NCBI RefSeq assembly: GCF_000973725.1
Contig: NZ_CP009621.1
Span: 3,775,001 to 3,839,000, forward strand
Direction of reading: 5' to 3'
Source of the DNA: Pontibacter korlensis
Lineage (GTDB): Bacteria > Bacteroidota > Bacteroidia > Cytophagales > Hymenobacteraceae
DNA length: 64,000 nucleotides
Positions 44,672 to 53,523 of this stretch are shown in pieces; position 1 is the stretch's first letter, and the number at the start of each line of letters is the position of its first letter. Below the pieces are notes generated by a model. It saw nothing but the letters and a program-made list of their open reading frames with translations. It was not told the DNA's origin and ran no database searches. A program made the position numbers and the translations under genes.

Positions 44672-46690
44672 TTATTTTCCCTCTTGTAGTTGTTTGGCCA
44701 CAGAATACTCCTTGTCAAAGGGCAACTGTAGCTCAGGTAGGAACTGTGGTTCTGCGATGGCCCAGCTAACGTAGTAGTAGGCCAGAAGATGGTAGCCTGT
44801 AAACGTCTTGGATGGGATGCTAGGCAGCGTGTAATCTTTCCTGTCTGGATGGATGCCGTACATACCTTTCATGGCTATTTCATGAGCTATGGCTTTCACC
44901 TTATCTTGAGGGAGTTTGCTGAAGTACTTGAGGGCATCGACCATGTACATCGCCACGGCCATGTTCAGGTCTTTGTCCTTGTGCTCCTCCTGAAAAGTAC
45001 GCATCTGCTGCTCCTCGTAGGGGTCGGAATAAACGGCATCCATAGCGTTTTCTTCCATCTCTGAGACTACATCTTCAGGTGATTTGCCCGTTCTGTGGGA
45101 AGCCTCCTCCACTAGCTCAAAGTAGCTGCTTAGTTCTAGGTCATCAGCCCAGTTCTGCACAAGCTCGTACTCCTCGGCAGGCTCACGGTCATAGCGGTAC
45201 TCCTCAAATTCCTCCATGAACTCCTCTGCCTGCTTTACCTCTTTAGGAGTGGCCTTGAAGTCTGCTACCAAGTTTACTCCGTACAGGTCTCTCAGGTGCA
45301 TGGCGTTCACGAGGTTATATACTTTGGATGCCGACACTACAGCCTTGGGAGCATGTGCTACGATTGTCTTGTCTGTGGTGGCCTTTATCCCCTCCTGCGC
45401 CATTCGCATCAGGGATAGGAACTGATAAGGGCGCAGTTCCTTATAGGTGCTGTATAGGAAGTCCTCGATAAATAGGTCAATTGGGGTATTGTACACCTGA
45501 AGGTTCAACCCGTTAAAAATAGAGGAGAGGAACCCCTTTACGGAATCCTCTGGCAGACCCTGCTTGCGTAGTCGCTTCGCATCCTTCTCCATATCCCTGT
45601 CAAAGGTTTTGCTGTGGGCAAGGCTGGTAGTGAACAGTTGGTTCTTCTGTTCCTGCCTTGCCTCTGTCACAAGGTCCAAGTGCACCAACTCGTGCATCAC
45701 GAGGTGCTCCACGGCAGGGTAGGAGGGCTTGTAGCGTATGATGTGCCTGTCGCGGCTGTAGTTCTCCGCAAACTCTATTTTAGCGGCTGTGGAGATAGAG
45801 TCATCCTCCACGGTGTCAATACGTTTGCCTGTTCGCTCTTCCAGCTCTCTGGTGTACTTGTTCATGAGGCTGCGCCCTTTGCCTTCCTCCATTAGCTTTT
45901 GGGCAAGGTGCATGGCGTAACGCAGGCTCTCGGTATAGAGGTTATCCCTATTTGGGTTCTTCTTGATGGCGCTGATGGCGTAGTTGAATGCCCCTAGCAG
46001 GTTTCCCTCGCTCTCCTCTGCCATGGCCAGTGCATGGTAGGTGTTAGGGTAGTCAGGGTTAATGTCTTTGGCCTGTAGCAAGAAATCAATGGCTTCCTTA
46101 TTTCTGCCAGCCTGCAGCATGATTGCCCCGATGTTGTTGAGCGTGATGTTGTCCTCTGGATTGGCCTTGGCAGCTTCCTTGTAGTACTTCAGGGCCGTAC
46201 CGATATCCCTGTGGTGGCGAGCGAAGATGTTACCCATCATGAGCAGTGCCCAGCCGTTTTTCCTATCCCACTTAAGCGCGTCAATAAGCGAATTTATGGC
46301 CTCATCCTGGTCACCTATTTCAGAGTAAATTTGACCAAGCACTCGGTGGTACTCTGACACGTGGGGGGCCTTCTGGATCAATGGTAGGAGCTTATCCTTG
46401 GCAAGATCATACTTCCCCTGCTCACTGAGCGAAATTACCTCCTGATATGCTTTCTGCTGCTCCTCAATTAGGGTAGCATCTATTTCTACCTCTATTTGCT
46501 TTTCCTTTACTGTTATCTTCGGCTTGTATGGGCCAACAGAGTAGAAGTCAGTCATCTTTTGCTTCAGCTGCTCAATGTCTCTCTCTTTACCTGTAAGGAA
46601 GAGGTCATAGGTGAAGTCATCAAGAGGGTGGAATATGTGCATCATCAAGTTGGTCAGGTTTAAAATGTAGTTGCCTCCTGTATAAAGCAA
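44672..46690 (-). CDS. TPR-containing zinc metalloprotease-like protein
   Basis: 672 residues (start could also be an ATG 15 or 16 codons in). N-terminal unknown part (1-70), then about five TPR repeats (about 75-250: YDLAKDKLLPLIQKAPHVSEYHRVLGQIY, ALKYYKEAAKANPEDNITLNNIGAI and similar). A metalloprotease motif HELVH lies in VEHLVMHELVHLDLVTEARQ near residue 336. The remainder is helical and acidic; no membrane segment is seen, so it is probably cytoplasmic. TPRs usually bind partner proteins, so an infection-activated protease is conceivable. It is followed 1 nt later by the MazG-like gene. No exact family name recognised. Confidence 0.7.
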   Translation of the reverse strand: MLYTGGNYILNLTNLMMHIFHPLDDFTYDLFLTGKERDIEQLKQKMTDFYSVGPYKPKITVKEKQIEVEIDATLIEEQQKAYQEVISLSEQGKYDLAKDKLLPLIQKAPHVSEYHRVLGQIYSEIGDQDEAINSLIDALKWDRKNGWALLMMGNIFARHHRDIGTALKYYKEAAKANPEDNITLNNIGAIMLQAGRNKEAIDFLLQAKDINPDYPNTYHALAMAEESEGNLLGAFNYAISAIKKNPNRDNLYTESLRYAMHLAQKLMEEGKGRSLMNKYTRELEERTGKRIDTVEDDSISTAAKIEFAENYSRDRHIIRYKPSYPAVEHLVMHELVHLDLVTEARQEQKNQLFTTSLAHSKTFDRDMEKDAKRLRKQGLPEDSVKGFLSSIFNGLNLQVYNTPIDLFIEDFLYSTYKELRPYQFLSLMRMAQEGIKATTDKTIVAHAPKAVVSASKVYNLVNAMHLRDLYGVNLVADFKATPKEVKQAEEFMEEFEEYRYDREPAEEYELVQNWADDLELSSYFELVEEASHRTGKSPEDVVSEMEENAMDAVYSDPYEEQQMRTFQEEHKDKDLNMAVAMYMVDALKYFSKLPQDKVKAIAHEIAMKGMYGIHPDRKDYTLPSIPSKTFTGYHLLAYYYVSWAIAEPQFLPELQLPFDKEYSVAKQLQEGK

Positions 46691-47041
46691 CTACCGTAAA
46701 TTTAATGAATAATATGTTTAATCTCATTGTAAGGCAGGTATTGTAGAGGAATGCCCTCTCCGCTTACTTAGGCATAAATTTAAAACAGCCCCCCTATATA
46801 TAATAGACGGGCTGTAAAAGAGGGTAGTTATAACCCAAGTAAAAACTCAGAAGTGGGCTATGGTCAACTGGCTCTCTTATAAATTATCATGTTTTGTTAC
46901 TATAGGAGAAAACGTTAAGATTTCTTTCTTGCGGTTACCTTAGTCCATTAAGCTTTACTACTGAATATGTAGCTTTATTATATGTAGCGTACTCTCATAA
47001 AAGATGATGCAAGCAGTACCTACTGGTTTTTGGACTAAATT
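46691..47041. other. Intergenic stretch with terminator
   Basis: No gene recognised. It holds the terminator at 46785-46815 for the upstream element-maintenance operon and must contain the promoter of the protease operon. Confidence 0.5.
46785..46815 (-). terminator. Terminator of the Rha-like gene unit
   Basis: acagccc and gggctgt arms pair around a 17-nt AT-rich loop, followed on the minus strand by TTTTAAATTT; it lies 227 nt after the Rha-like stop. Confidence 0.5.
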
Positions 47042-47449
47042 TTAACAAAAGAATTCTGACTCTAAAGCAATATATATTTGTTTTTTTGCTACTTCTAACT
47101 TGTCATCAATATCAATACATAATTGTTTATACCTAAAAGCGGTAAAAAGCTCGTTTAACCTCTCTGAGTAGATTTTGCGTTTATGACTACTCATGCCAAG
47201 TTTAATGAATCCATCTAATGTAATTAGATACTTTCGTACCAACTGATCATTTTCTTTATCAATACCGGGTACCTCCCCAAAATTTTGCTGCTTAAATTCT
47301 GCATTGCAGTTTAGGTTCCTAATTTTCCTCTTCAAATAGCTGTGGTCGTAACCAAATGCTTTGGCTATTATCAATGATGTGGTGGCAGCCTTATTTTCAA
47401 TTCTCCCAGTTACCAGTTCCGTGCTTTCCATACTGTTTACATTCTCCAT
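47042..47449 (-). CDS. Rha-like phage/element regulatory protein
   Basis: The ATG at 47449 gives MENVNSMESTELVTGRIENK; an upstream ATG (47518) would add 23 residues. The segment FGYDHSYLKRKIRNLNCNAEF (about 33-53) and then QLVRKYLITLDGFIKLGMSSHKRKIYSERLNELF match the N-terminal Rha domain, which in phages and elements is a regulator thought to affect host factor use. The C-terminus is short. It is on the same strand as the initiator-like gene 125 nt upstream. Confidence 0.65.
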   Translation of the reverse strand: MENVNSMESTELVTGRIENKAATTSLIIAKAFGYDHSYLKRKIRNLNCNAEFKQQNFGEVPGIDKENDQLVRKYLITLDGFIKLGMSSHKRKIYSERLNELFTAFRYKQLCIDIDDKLEVAKKQIYIALESEFFC

Positions 47450-47573
47450 CTTTACCTCCTTTTTATTATGAATTAATTTTACTGTGTTTTTGTCACTGTT
47501 TTTACACTGTGTTTTCACTGTGGTAAACTCCCTCTATAACTCCCAATACTATGTTCCGGTAGATTGAACATTT

Positions 47574-48365
47574 TTACCTTTTCCTCTTCCTGTACCTAAT
47601 AAGAGGTATGATTTCATCTGGCATTTGCTCCAGTATTCTTACCATCCCTGCATGCTTACCTCGCTTTATGATCTTGGTACTGAACCTACCATAACAGTCA
47701 GGGTATTCATCCCGCAGCCACTCTTTGATATAAGGATTCTTGGGTACTACATCAACTGTTATGAGCCTCTCCTTGGTCTGAAGTAGTCCAGCCTCCTCTG
47801 CAAGGTTTTTCAAGTCAGAGCACCAACTCCTGGCCTTGCCTGTCAGTTCCATCATAGCGCTGACAGGCAAACCAGTGTAGTTAGGAAAGGGGAGAGGCAG
47901 GCTTGGGTTGGTGCGCTCCCAATATTTAGGCACGAGCCTGTGCTCTCCCTTCCTTTTTCTTCTTGCGTACTCTATTGACTTGATCTTTTTGCCGACAATG
48001 GCAGCAAAGACAAACATCCTGAAATTAGTGAGATGCCTTATGTTAAACTCTGCACAGGTACTTGAGCGTAACCCTAGGTCAGAACCTACCCTTTCATAGC
48101 TTCTGATGAAGTAGTAGCCTGATGCGTTGTTGTAGCCTATCCAATTAAGCTGTTTTAGCTTCTCTAGGCGCTTGTTGAACGTGTTGCGACTCTTTGCACC
48201 GTGGAGGTCTTTCATAGGCTCAAACATGCTCTTTTTGCCTCTAATCTTGCCAGAGAATGAGAGCTTGAGAGCCACATAAAGCCTTAGTTCATCTATCAAG
48301 CTGTTATGCTGAGCGTAGTGTAGCAGGCTTACAGGTATCCATGAACATTGTTGGATATCTCTCAT
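47574..48365 (-). CDS. Probable replication-initiator or helix-turn-helix element protein
   Basis: 263 residues, rich in Lys/Arg. The order HYAQHNSLIDELRLYVALKL, LHGAKSRNTFNKRLEKLKQLNWIGY and a second block MMELTGKARSWCSDLKNLAEEAGLL look like two winged-helix units, as in small replication initiators. I do not recognise a named family. It lies between the excisionase-like and Rha-like genes, where Bacteroidota elements often carry a replication or mobilisation gene. Confidence 0.45.
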   Translation of the reverse strand: MRDIQQCSWIPVSLLHYAQHNSLIDELRLYVALKLSFSGKIRGKKSMFEPMKDLHGAKSRNTFNKRLEKLKQLNWIGYNNASGYYFIRSYERVGSDLGLRSSTCAEFNIRHLTNFRMFVFAAIVGKKIKSIEYARRKRKGEHRLVPKYWERTNPSLPLPFPNYTGLPVSAMMELTGKARSWCSDLKNLAEEAGLLQTKERLITVDVVPKNPYIKEWLRDEYPDCYGRFSTKIIKRGKHAGMVRILEQMPDEIIPLIRYRKRKR

Positions 48366-48382
48366 TATATAGTACTTACCGG

Positions 48383-48673
48383 CTACTTGTTCACAACCAT
48401 GTAAGTACTGGCTGAGCTTTCTACTTCTTCATAAGTAGAGATTCGAACCGAAAGCATCCACGAATTAAGCTCTGTACTCTTAAAGTATAATTTTTTTCCT
48501 TGTGGTTTGTAGTGAGGTATTTCTCTTGCACTAGTTAATTTGTAGAGATGACTTTCACTAAGGTTTAGGTATAGGCATGCCTCCTCAAATGTTAGAACTT
48601 CTTTTTGCAATAGGTTCTGTGCTTTAAGCAGCTGCTCTATTTGGTAAAGTGTAGATAAAATTTGCTCTCCCAT
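48383..48673 (-). CDS. Excisionase-like HTH protein
   Basis: 96 residues. A short N-terminal helix (ILSTLYQIEQLLKAQNLL) precedes an HTH_17 domain: VLTFEEACLYLNLSESHLYKLTSAREIPHYKPQGKKLYFKSTELNSWM. This is the same architecture as the protein at 21287-21628. It probably directs excision together with the integrase. Confidence 0.8.
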   Translation of the reverse strand: MGEQILSTLYQIEQLLKAQNLLQKEVLTFEEACLYLNLSESHLYKLTSAREIPHYKPQGKKLYFKSTELNSWMLSVRISTYEEVESSASTYMVVNK

Positions 48674-48741
48674 CTTGCCTCCATTTTTTTGTTGTTGAAA
48701 AACTATGGTGCAAAGGTGGGGGTATTGTAGGAGTTATTTTG

Positions 48742-49704
48742 TTAGATGATGTTAGAAGAAAAGTGAGAAATTATGCTCTCAAACTTCTCATTCAGATGGA
48801 TAAGTTGTGGTGAGTTTCCATATAGTCTTGATGTAGCCTGTGACAGGTAATTTTCGCTAATGCTATTTCCTTGTTTGTTAACAAAATGCTGGCTGAGCAA
48901 AGAATCTAGATTGGTGCGTGGTTCCTTAAGTAATTTATTATGAATCAAGAGTAAGAAAACATGCTTTAGCAATGGAATACCTTTTTTCCAAATTAACTGG
49001 CTAAACCCTTCTTTTGTATTTATAAAATGTCTCTCAAACAAGGGGTAACTACTATTGATAAACCCTGACTCTGTGAAGAAGCTATAAAGCTTCATGATAA
49101 ATTCATGCTCCCTGCTATCTAAGTTTGGCAGAAATAATTCTGTGGAGTTAACCCTCCTATTACTTATAAAAATATTAAGCTTATTATTTGCCTCAATCAA
49201 TTTTATTCGTTTGGGTACATGATAAGCTAAGGAATATTCCTCAGGGGCTACATCTGCATAAAAGTTAAGCAGTTCTTCTACTACTATATCAAAATACCTG
49301 TGTATACTTCCTGATGCATAGGCATTGTCATTAATGTAAACCTCATCAAAATTTTCGAAACTTTCGCGTCTGTATGTCTCTGCATCCTCTAATAGCTTTA
49401 GAGCATATCTTATTTGATTTTTTACTAAGAATTGAAGATCCTCTACACCAGAGACCCTGATTGAAAACCTCTGTATATCGTTTCTAATAATTTCTGATTC
49501 AGACTTAATCAACTCATAGTAAGCCCGAGTTTTTAAATTATAAGGCGATGGATATTCTATATCTATTAAATTATTTAATGAACATTTAACTTTGTTTAAT
49601 TTAATACGATTAAGAATCTCATCCATTTTTGCGCTATTTTCTTCAACTAAATGAGGTCGCAAATCTCCTATTATAACTCTCTCTATGAAGCTCCACTCTA
49701 TCAT
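48742..49704 (-). CDS. Unrecognised helical protein coupled to the integrase (RteC-like position)
   Basis: 320 residues, helical, Asn/Leu/Glu-rich. The C-terminal part has IWKKGIPLLKHVFLLLIHNKLL and LSQHFVNKQGNSISENYLSQ segments. The stop-side SISE-YLSQ region and the position next to the integrase resemble RteC-type excision regulators of Bacteroidota elements, but I cannot confirm the match. Its start overlaps the integrase stop by 4 nt (ATGA), so both are made together, which favours a role in integration or excision. Confidence 0.4.
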   Translation of the reverse strand: MIEWSFIERVIIGDLRPHLVEENSAKMDEILNRIKLNKVKCSLNNLIDIEYPSPYNLKTRAYYELIKSESEIIRNDIQRFSIRVSGVEDLQFLVKNQIRYALKLLEDAETYRRESFENFDEVYINDNAYASGSIHRYFDIVVEELLNFYADVAPEEYSLAYHVPKRIKLIEANNKLNIFISNRRVNSTELFLPNLDSREHEFIMKLYSFFTESGFINSSYPLFERHFINTKEGFSQLIWKKGIPLLKHVFLLLIHNKLLKEPRTNLDSLLSQHFVNKQGNSISENYLSQATSRLYGNSPQLIHLNEKFESIISHFSSNII

Positions 49705-50828
49705 AGTTCTATTCCTAAATCTGGTACTTTATCGATGGCCTCTCTTTTTTTCTTATCAATAAGTTTAGCGTAAATCTGCGTAATCTTTACATCACTATGA
49801 CCTAAGAGTTTTGATACTGTGTACAAATCAACATCTAATGTAATTAGTAATGTAGCAAAGGTATGTCTTGCACTGTGAAATGTTATATGCTTGCTAATGC
49901 CAGCAGAATGCACCCATTTGCGAAGTAGTTTATTATTATGAGCTGAATAGTATAAGCCTTTGAATATTTTCTCTTCTGGTTCTCCTGTTGGGCCTAAAAG
50001 CTTTACTGCTTGAGGTTGAATATACTGTTTGGTTACACCTTTCGTTTTTTGTTGTGTAAACCTAAGGTAATAACCTTCTTCTGAAGAACTCTCTAATTGT
50101 TTCCATGTAAGGGAACTAACATCAGAAAATCTCAAACCTGTAAGACACGAGAATAGAAAAGACTTTTTCAAAATAGGTAACTCACATTCGGCACTTGCAA
50201 TCTTTTTTAGTTCATCAAGCGTTAGATATTCTCTATGAGAATCAGGCTCCTTGAAGCCTTTGATGTTAACAGCTGGGTTCTTGCTAATAATGCCATCATT
50301 TACTGCTTGATTTAGTGCAGCTTTTAGTTTGTTGAAATAGGATAACTTAGTGTTTGCAGAAAGGGGCTCCTTACTCTTTTTAAAAGCATCTGTATCTAAA
50401 TAATTTTTAAAACCTGATACCCAAGCTGGGGATATATCTGTGAATTTTATTTTACTACCACCATTGTACTTTATAAGGTGCTTTAAAGCGCTGTCCCAGT
50501 TGCCGTAGTTACCAGCACTTTTCTTCTTTTTCCCTGTTGTTAGGGCCTCAAAGTATTCTATAAAATTGGCGCTCCCCTTATTTTTCTCTACAAAACCATA
50601 TTCGCCAAATACTAAATCGGATTCGTATTTGGTCCTTATCGCTTCAGCTTTAGCAAGTTTCTCTCTGTTATCAGCTTTTAGTTTTGGCGACAGCCTACCC
50701 GAGGTTGGTTCAGGATGTAAATAGATTTTTAAAAATTTAGTCCACCGCTTTCCATTATGAGAAATGTCTAAGAATAGACTTATTTTTCCTCTATCCGTTT
50801 TCTGTCTTTGTCTAAGTATAACACCCAT
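49701..50828 (-). CDS. Tyrosine recombinase (integrase) of the mnmE island
   Basis: 375 residues: arm-binding N-terminus ([20 protein letters not shown]), SAM-like core-binding domain (about 95-185) and catalytic domain with CLTGLRFSDVSSLTW (Arg), FHSARHTFATLLITLDVDLY (His-x-x-Arg) and LLGHSDVKITQIYAKLID (His, catalytic Tyr). It begins 1 nt inside the Zn-finger/HTH stop. Position next to the mnmE attachment site identifies it as the enzyme that inserted this island. Confidence 0.95.
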   Translation of the reverse strand: MGVILRQRQKTDRGKISLFLDISHNGKRWTKFLKIYLHPEPTSGRLSPKLKADNREKLAKAEAIRTKYESDLVFGEYGFVEKNKGSANFIEYFEALTTGKKKKSAGNYGNWDSALKHLIKYNGGSKIKFTDISPAWVSGFKNYLDTDAFKKSKEPLSANTKLSYFNKLKAALNQAVNDGIISKNPAVNIKGFKEPDSHREYLTLDELKKIASAECELPILKKSFLFSCLTGLRFSDVSSLTWKQLESSSEEGYYLRFTQQKTKGVTKQYIQPQAVKLLGPTGEPEEKIFKGLYYSAHNNKLLRKWVHSAGISKHITFHSARHTFATLLITLDVDLYTVSKLLGHSDVKITQIYAKLIDKKKREAIDKVPDLGIEL

Positions 50829-51178
50829 TATTCAAACATTTTATTTAAATCACTTCTTCTAATAACAAACCTGTTACCGAGTTTAAGAGCGTTCAACCTC
50901 TTATCTTTAATTAATCTGTAAACAGTTCTCCTACTTAGGCCTATAAGAAGAGTCAAATCATTAACATTTAAAAACTCTTTAGCCTGAGCTTCTATTAGTG
51001 GTTGACGCATTTCATCCACTGTTTCATCAATAGATTTTGTGATACTTTCCTCTCTTTTCCTCTCCTTATAAGCACGCTTGGCACAGTTGTCACCACAAAA
51101 CTTAGTTACTGTAGTTTTGGCTATAAAAAGCTCACCACAGTGCTGACACTTTCTCTGAACTCGGATATTGCTACTCAT
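50828..51178 (-). CDS. Zn-finger plus HTH DNA-binding protein of the island
   Basis: 116 residues. The N-terminal finger [21 protein letters not shown] then CAKRAYKER has four Cys in a CxxC...CxxxC layout. The C-terminus is an HTH_17 domain: [46 protein letters not shown]. It probably regulates the integrase or helps bind the attachment site. It is the intact counterpart of the broken gene at 23380-23967 and is co-translated with the integrase. Confidence 0.85.
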   Translation of the reverse strand: MSSNIRVQRKCQHCGELFIAKTTVTKFCGDNCAKRAYKERKREESITKSIDETVDEMRQPLIEAQAKEFLNVNDLTLLIGLSRRTVYRLIKDKRLNALKLGNRFVIRRSDLNKMFE

Positions 51179-51324
51179 AGTGATTTATTATGTGGTTTTA
51201 GAGTAGATAATGTGTATTTATATGCCATAGTCTCTCCTTATAAGAGTTGGAATGCCAAATAAATAAAAAGGTAACGAAAAGGCAACGTTTACACTGTAAA
51301 ACAACAGCTAACAAAGGAAGAAAA

Positions 51325-51344
51325 AAGGGGCTATAAAGCCCCTT
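51325..51344 (-). terminator. Terminator of mnmE
   Basis: aaggggc and gcccctt arms, 6-nt loop, followed on the minus strand by TTTTTT; it lies 32 nt after the mnmE stop. A similar terminator sits behind the displaced mnmE end at 24111-24143. Confidence 0.8.
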
Positions 51345-51376
51345 AGTGTGGTTTTTGTTATGGAAATATTGTGGTG

Positions 51377-52756
51377 TTACTTGCCGATGCAGAACTTGGT
51401 AAATATATTATCCAGTAGGTCATCTGTTGTGATTTCACCAGTGATTTCACCCAAGCTATAAAGAGCTCTTCTAATATCGGCTGCTACTAGGTCTCCGCTC
51501 ATACCAAGGCCTAATCCATTAAGCACATCATCCAGGGCTGCATAGGTTTTATTCAGACTGTCTACATGGCGCAGGTTGGTTACAATAGTCTGGCTTTGCG
51601 TGTTCAGCTTACCAAGGTTAACCTTCTCCACTAAAGCCTGCTTTAGTTCATCCAGGTTGGCGCCTTCGGCCGCTGATATGGTAACTAGACCTTCTATACT
51701 TTCAAACGCTTTAACCTTGTCATCGGAAGCACGGTCAATTTTATTAGCTACAGCTACCAATGGTAGCTTTTGAGGGTTCAGTCTGTCTAATTCGGCCTGT
51801 ACTTCTGTAGCGGTAACTTCAGTAATATCGAACAGGTAGATGATGAGCGATGACTGGCTCAACTTCTGCATAGTGCGCTCCACACCAATGGCTTCTACTT
51901 TATCCGTTGTCTCGCGCAGTCCGGCTGTATCAATAAAACGGAATGTTATGCCCTCAATGTTTATCTCATCCTCTATAAAATCGCGCGTTGTACCTGGTAC
52001 GTCCGATACGATGGCTTTCTCTTCATTCAGCAGCTTGTTCAGCAGGGTAGATTTGCCAGCGTTGGGTTTGCCAACAATTACCGTAGGTACGCCATTCTTG
52101 ATTACGTTGCCAAGTTCAAATGACTTCAGCAGCTCCCTTATGATCTTCTGGATGTTTAAAATAAGCGAGCGCAACTGATCACGGTCGGCAAACTCAACAT
52201 CTTCCTCTCCAAAGTCTAGCTCCAGTTCTATCATAGAGGCAAAATGAACTAGCTCCGCACGCAGGCGCTTGATCTCCTGCGAGAATCCGCCGCGCATCTG
52301 TTTCATGGCTACCTCATGTGAGAGGGCGGAGTCAGAGGAGATAAGGTCAGCCACAGCTTCGGCCTGGGCAAGGTCAAACTGGCCGTTCAGGAAGGCACGC
52401 TTAGTGAACTCTCCGGCGTTAGCCAGGCGAGCACCTTTCTTCAGTAGCAGCTTTACGATCTGCTGCACGATGAAATCGGAACCATGGCAGGAGATCTCCA
52501 CTACATTTTCTTTGGTATAGGAATGTGGTGCCACAAACAACGACACAAGCACCTCGTCCAGCACTTTATCTTCATCTCTGATGGTACCGAAGTGAATGGA
52601 GTGGCTAGTTTGCTTTGCCAGGTCTTTGCCTTTGAAAACACTATTGGTAATGTTTATTGCTTCAGGACCAGAAAGCCTGATTACGGCAATGGCTCCTACG
52701 CCCGGGGCAGTAGCTACGGCTACTATAGTATCAGTATTATATAATTGATTTATCAA
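51377..52756 (-). CDS. mnmE: tRNA modification GTPase MnmE (TrmE)
   Basis: 459 residues. N-terminal tetrahydrofolate-binding domain (AVATAPGVGAIAVIRLSGP at the start), helical domain, and an inserted G domain from about 220: GKPNAGKSTLLN (P-loop), DVPGTTRDFIE (switch I), FIDTAGLRET (switch II), ANKID (NKxD). The C-terminal catalytic signature FCIGK is complete. With MnmG it makes the cmnm5/nm5 modification of U34 in several tRNAs. Its last codons serve as attachment site for the adjacent island; the gene itself is intact. Confidence 0.97.
   Translation of the reverse strand: MINQLYNTDTIVAVATAPGVGAIAVIRLSGPEAINITNSVFKGKDLAKQTSHSIHFGTIRDEDKVLDEVLVSLFVAPHSYTKENVVEISCHGSDFIVQQIVKLLLKKGARLANAGEFTKRAFLNGQFDLAQAEAVADLISSDSALSHEVAMKQMRGGFSQEIKRLRAELVHFASMIELELDFGEEDVEFADRDQLRSLILNIQKIIRELLKSFELGNVIKNGVPTVIVGKPNAGKSTLLNKLLNEEKAIVSDVPGTTRDFIEDEINIEGITFRFIDTAGLRETTDKVEAIGVERTMQKLSQSSLIIYLFDITEVTATEVQAELDRLNPQKLPLVAVANKIDRASDDKVKAFESIEGLVTISAAEGANLDELKQALVEKVNLGKLNTQSQTIVTNLRHVDSLNKTYAALDDVLNGLGLGMSGDLVAADIRRALYSLGEITGEITTDDLLDNIFTKFCIGK
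51381..51412. other. Island attachment site (proximal) inside the mnmE 3' end
   Basis: Direct-repeat partner of 24180-24211 (27 of the first 31 bases match). The stop codon and the CIGK codons are kept by the repeat, so insertion did not damage mnmE. Confidence 0.75.
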
Positions 52757-52857
52757 GGTAATGGACTTGTTGCTTCCGCAAATTTACGGATTAATTGTAA
52801 GAATGCAGGATATGGTCTGCGGCTGCAGTCAGTGACGCTAGAGTCTACTGCTCAAAT

Positions 52858-53469
52858 TTATTTTGCCTGCGTTTCGTACTCCTGAAAGTTCATTGACTGA
52901 TGATGGTTTTCACCAAAGTACCGGAGTATTTTGGAAAAATTATCAGCATCCAGATATCCTGGTACGGGGGCCAGCATATTCATTTTTTCATCCAGGTAAA
53001 CAGTGGTCGGAAAACTCATCTGGCCCTGCAGTAATGCTACAGCTAACTCATGCGCTTTGTACTCTGTCTTAAAGTTAAACGTCTGCCCCTTTAAGGTTAT
53101 AGGCTCTTTGCCCTCGGCATTAAGCTTTACGGCGTAATAATGTTTGTTTACCAGCTCGGCTACCTCTGAATCTGTGAAGGTCTCCTTGTCCATTTTTTTG
53201 CACCAGCCGCACCAGTCAGTATACACATCGATAACCATCTTGCGAGGCTCTTTTTCCATGCGGGCTGCAGCCTGCTCTATAGTTAACCACTGTATCTTGG
53301 CACTAGCTTCCTTGGCTTTGGGAGTAGGAGTTTTTGCTGTGGCTGCTTCTACTGCAACTGATGTGTTGTCGGCAACGGCAGTTGCAGTAGGGGTTTTGTT
53401 ACTGGTGCAGGCTGTATAAAATAGTGGCAGTGCCAGTAGGGAAAGGTATATGCTTATGCTTTTCTTCAT
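52858..53469 (-). CDS. Thioredoxin-fold lipoprotein
   Basis: 203 residues. Lipoprotein signal MKKSISIYLSLLALPLFYTAC (YTAC lipobox), an Ala/Thr/Lys-rich linker, then a thioredoxin domain (about 60-190) with the active-site motif DVYTDWCGWCKKMDKETF. The WCGWC redox pair and MSFPTTVYLDEKMNML (cis-Pro segment) are complete. It probably reduces or isomerises disulfides, or handles cytochrome maturation, in the periplasm. It lies about 100 nt upstream of mnmE on the same strand. Confidence 0.85.
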   Translation of the reverse strand: MKKSISIYLSLLALPLFYTACTSNKTPTATAVADNTSVAVEAATAKTPTPKAKEASAKIQWLTIEQAAARMEKEPRKMVIDVYTDWCGWCKKMDKETFTDSEVAELVNKHYYAVKLNAEGKEPITLKGQTFNFKTEYKAHELAVALLQGQMSFPTTVYLDEKMNMLAPVPGYLDADNFSKILRYFGENHHQSMNFQEYETQAK

Positions 53470-53523
53470 TTTTATCCGCTTTGTATAAGGCAGAACATGC
53501 CTGGTTGCACTTAAGGTTCAGGG

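Larger units (their letters stand above)
24180..51391. mobile_element. 27.2-kb integrative element (defence island) in the 3' end of mnmE
   Basis: Direct repeats of the mnmE 3' end bound the region, with the tyrosine integrase and its Zn-finger/HTH partner next to the mnmE-side repeat. The interior is more AT-rich than both flanks. Cargo is dominated by nuclease, helicase and nucleotide-chemistry genes. No relaxase, coupling protein or secretion channel is recognisable, so it is integrative but probably not self-conjugative. Confidence 0.8.
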
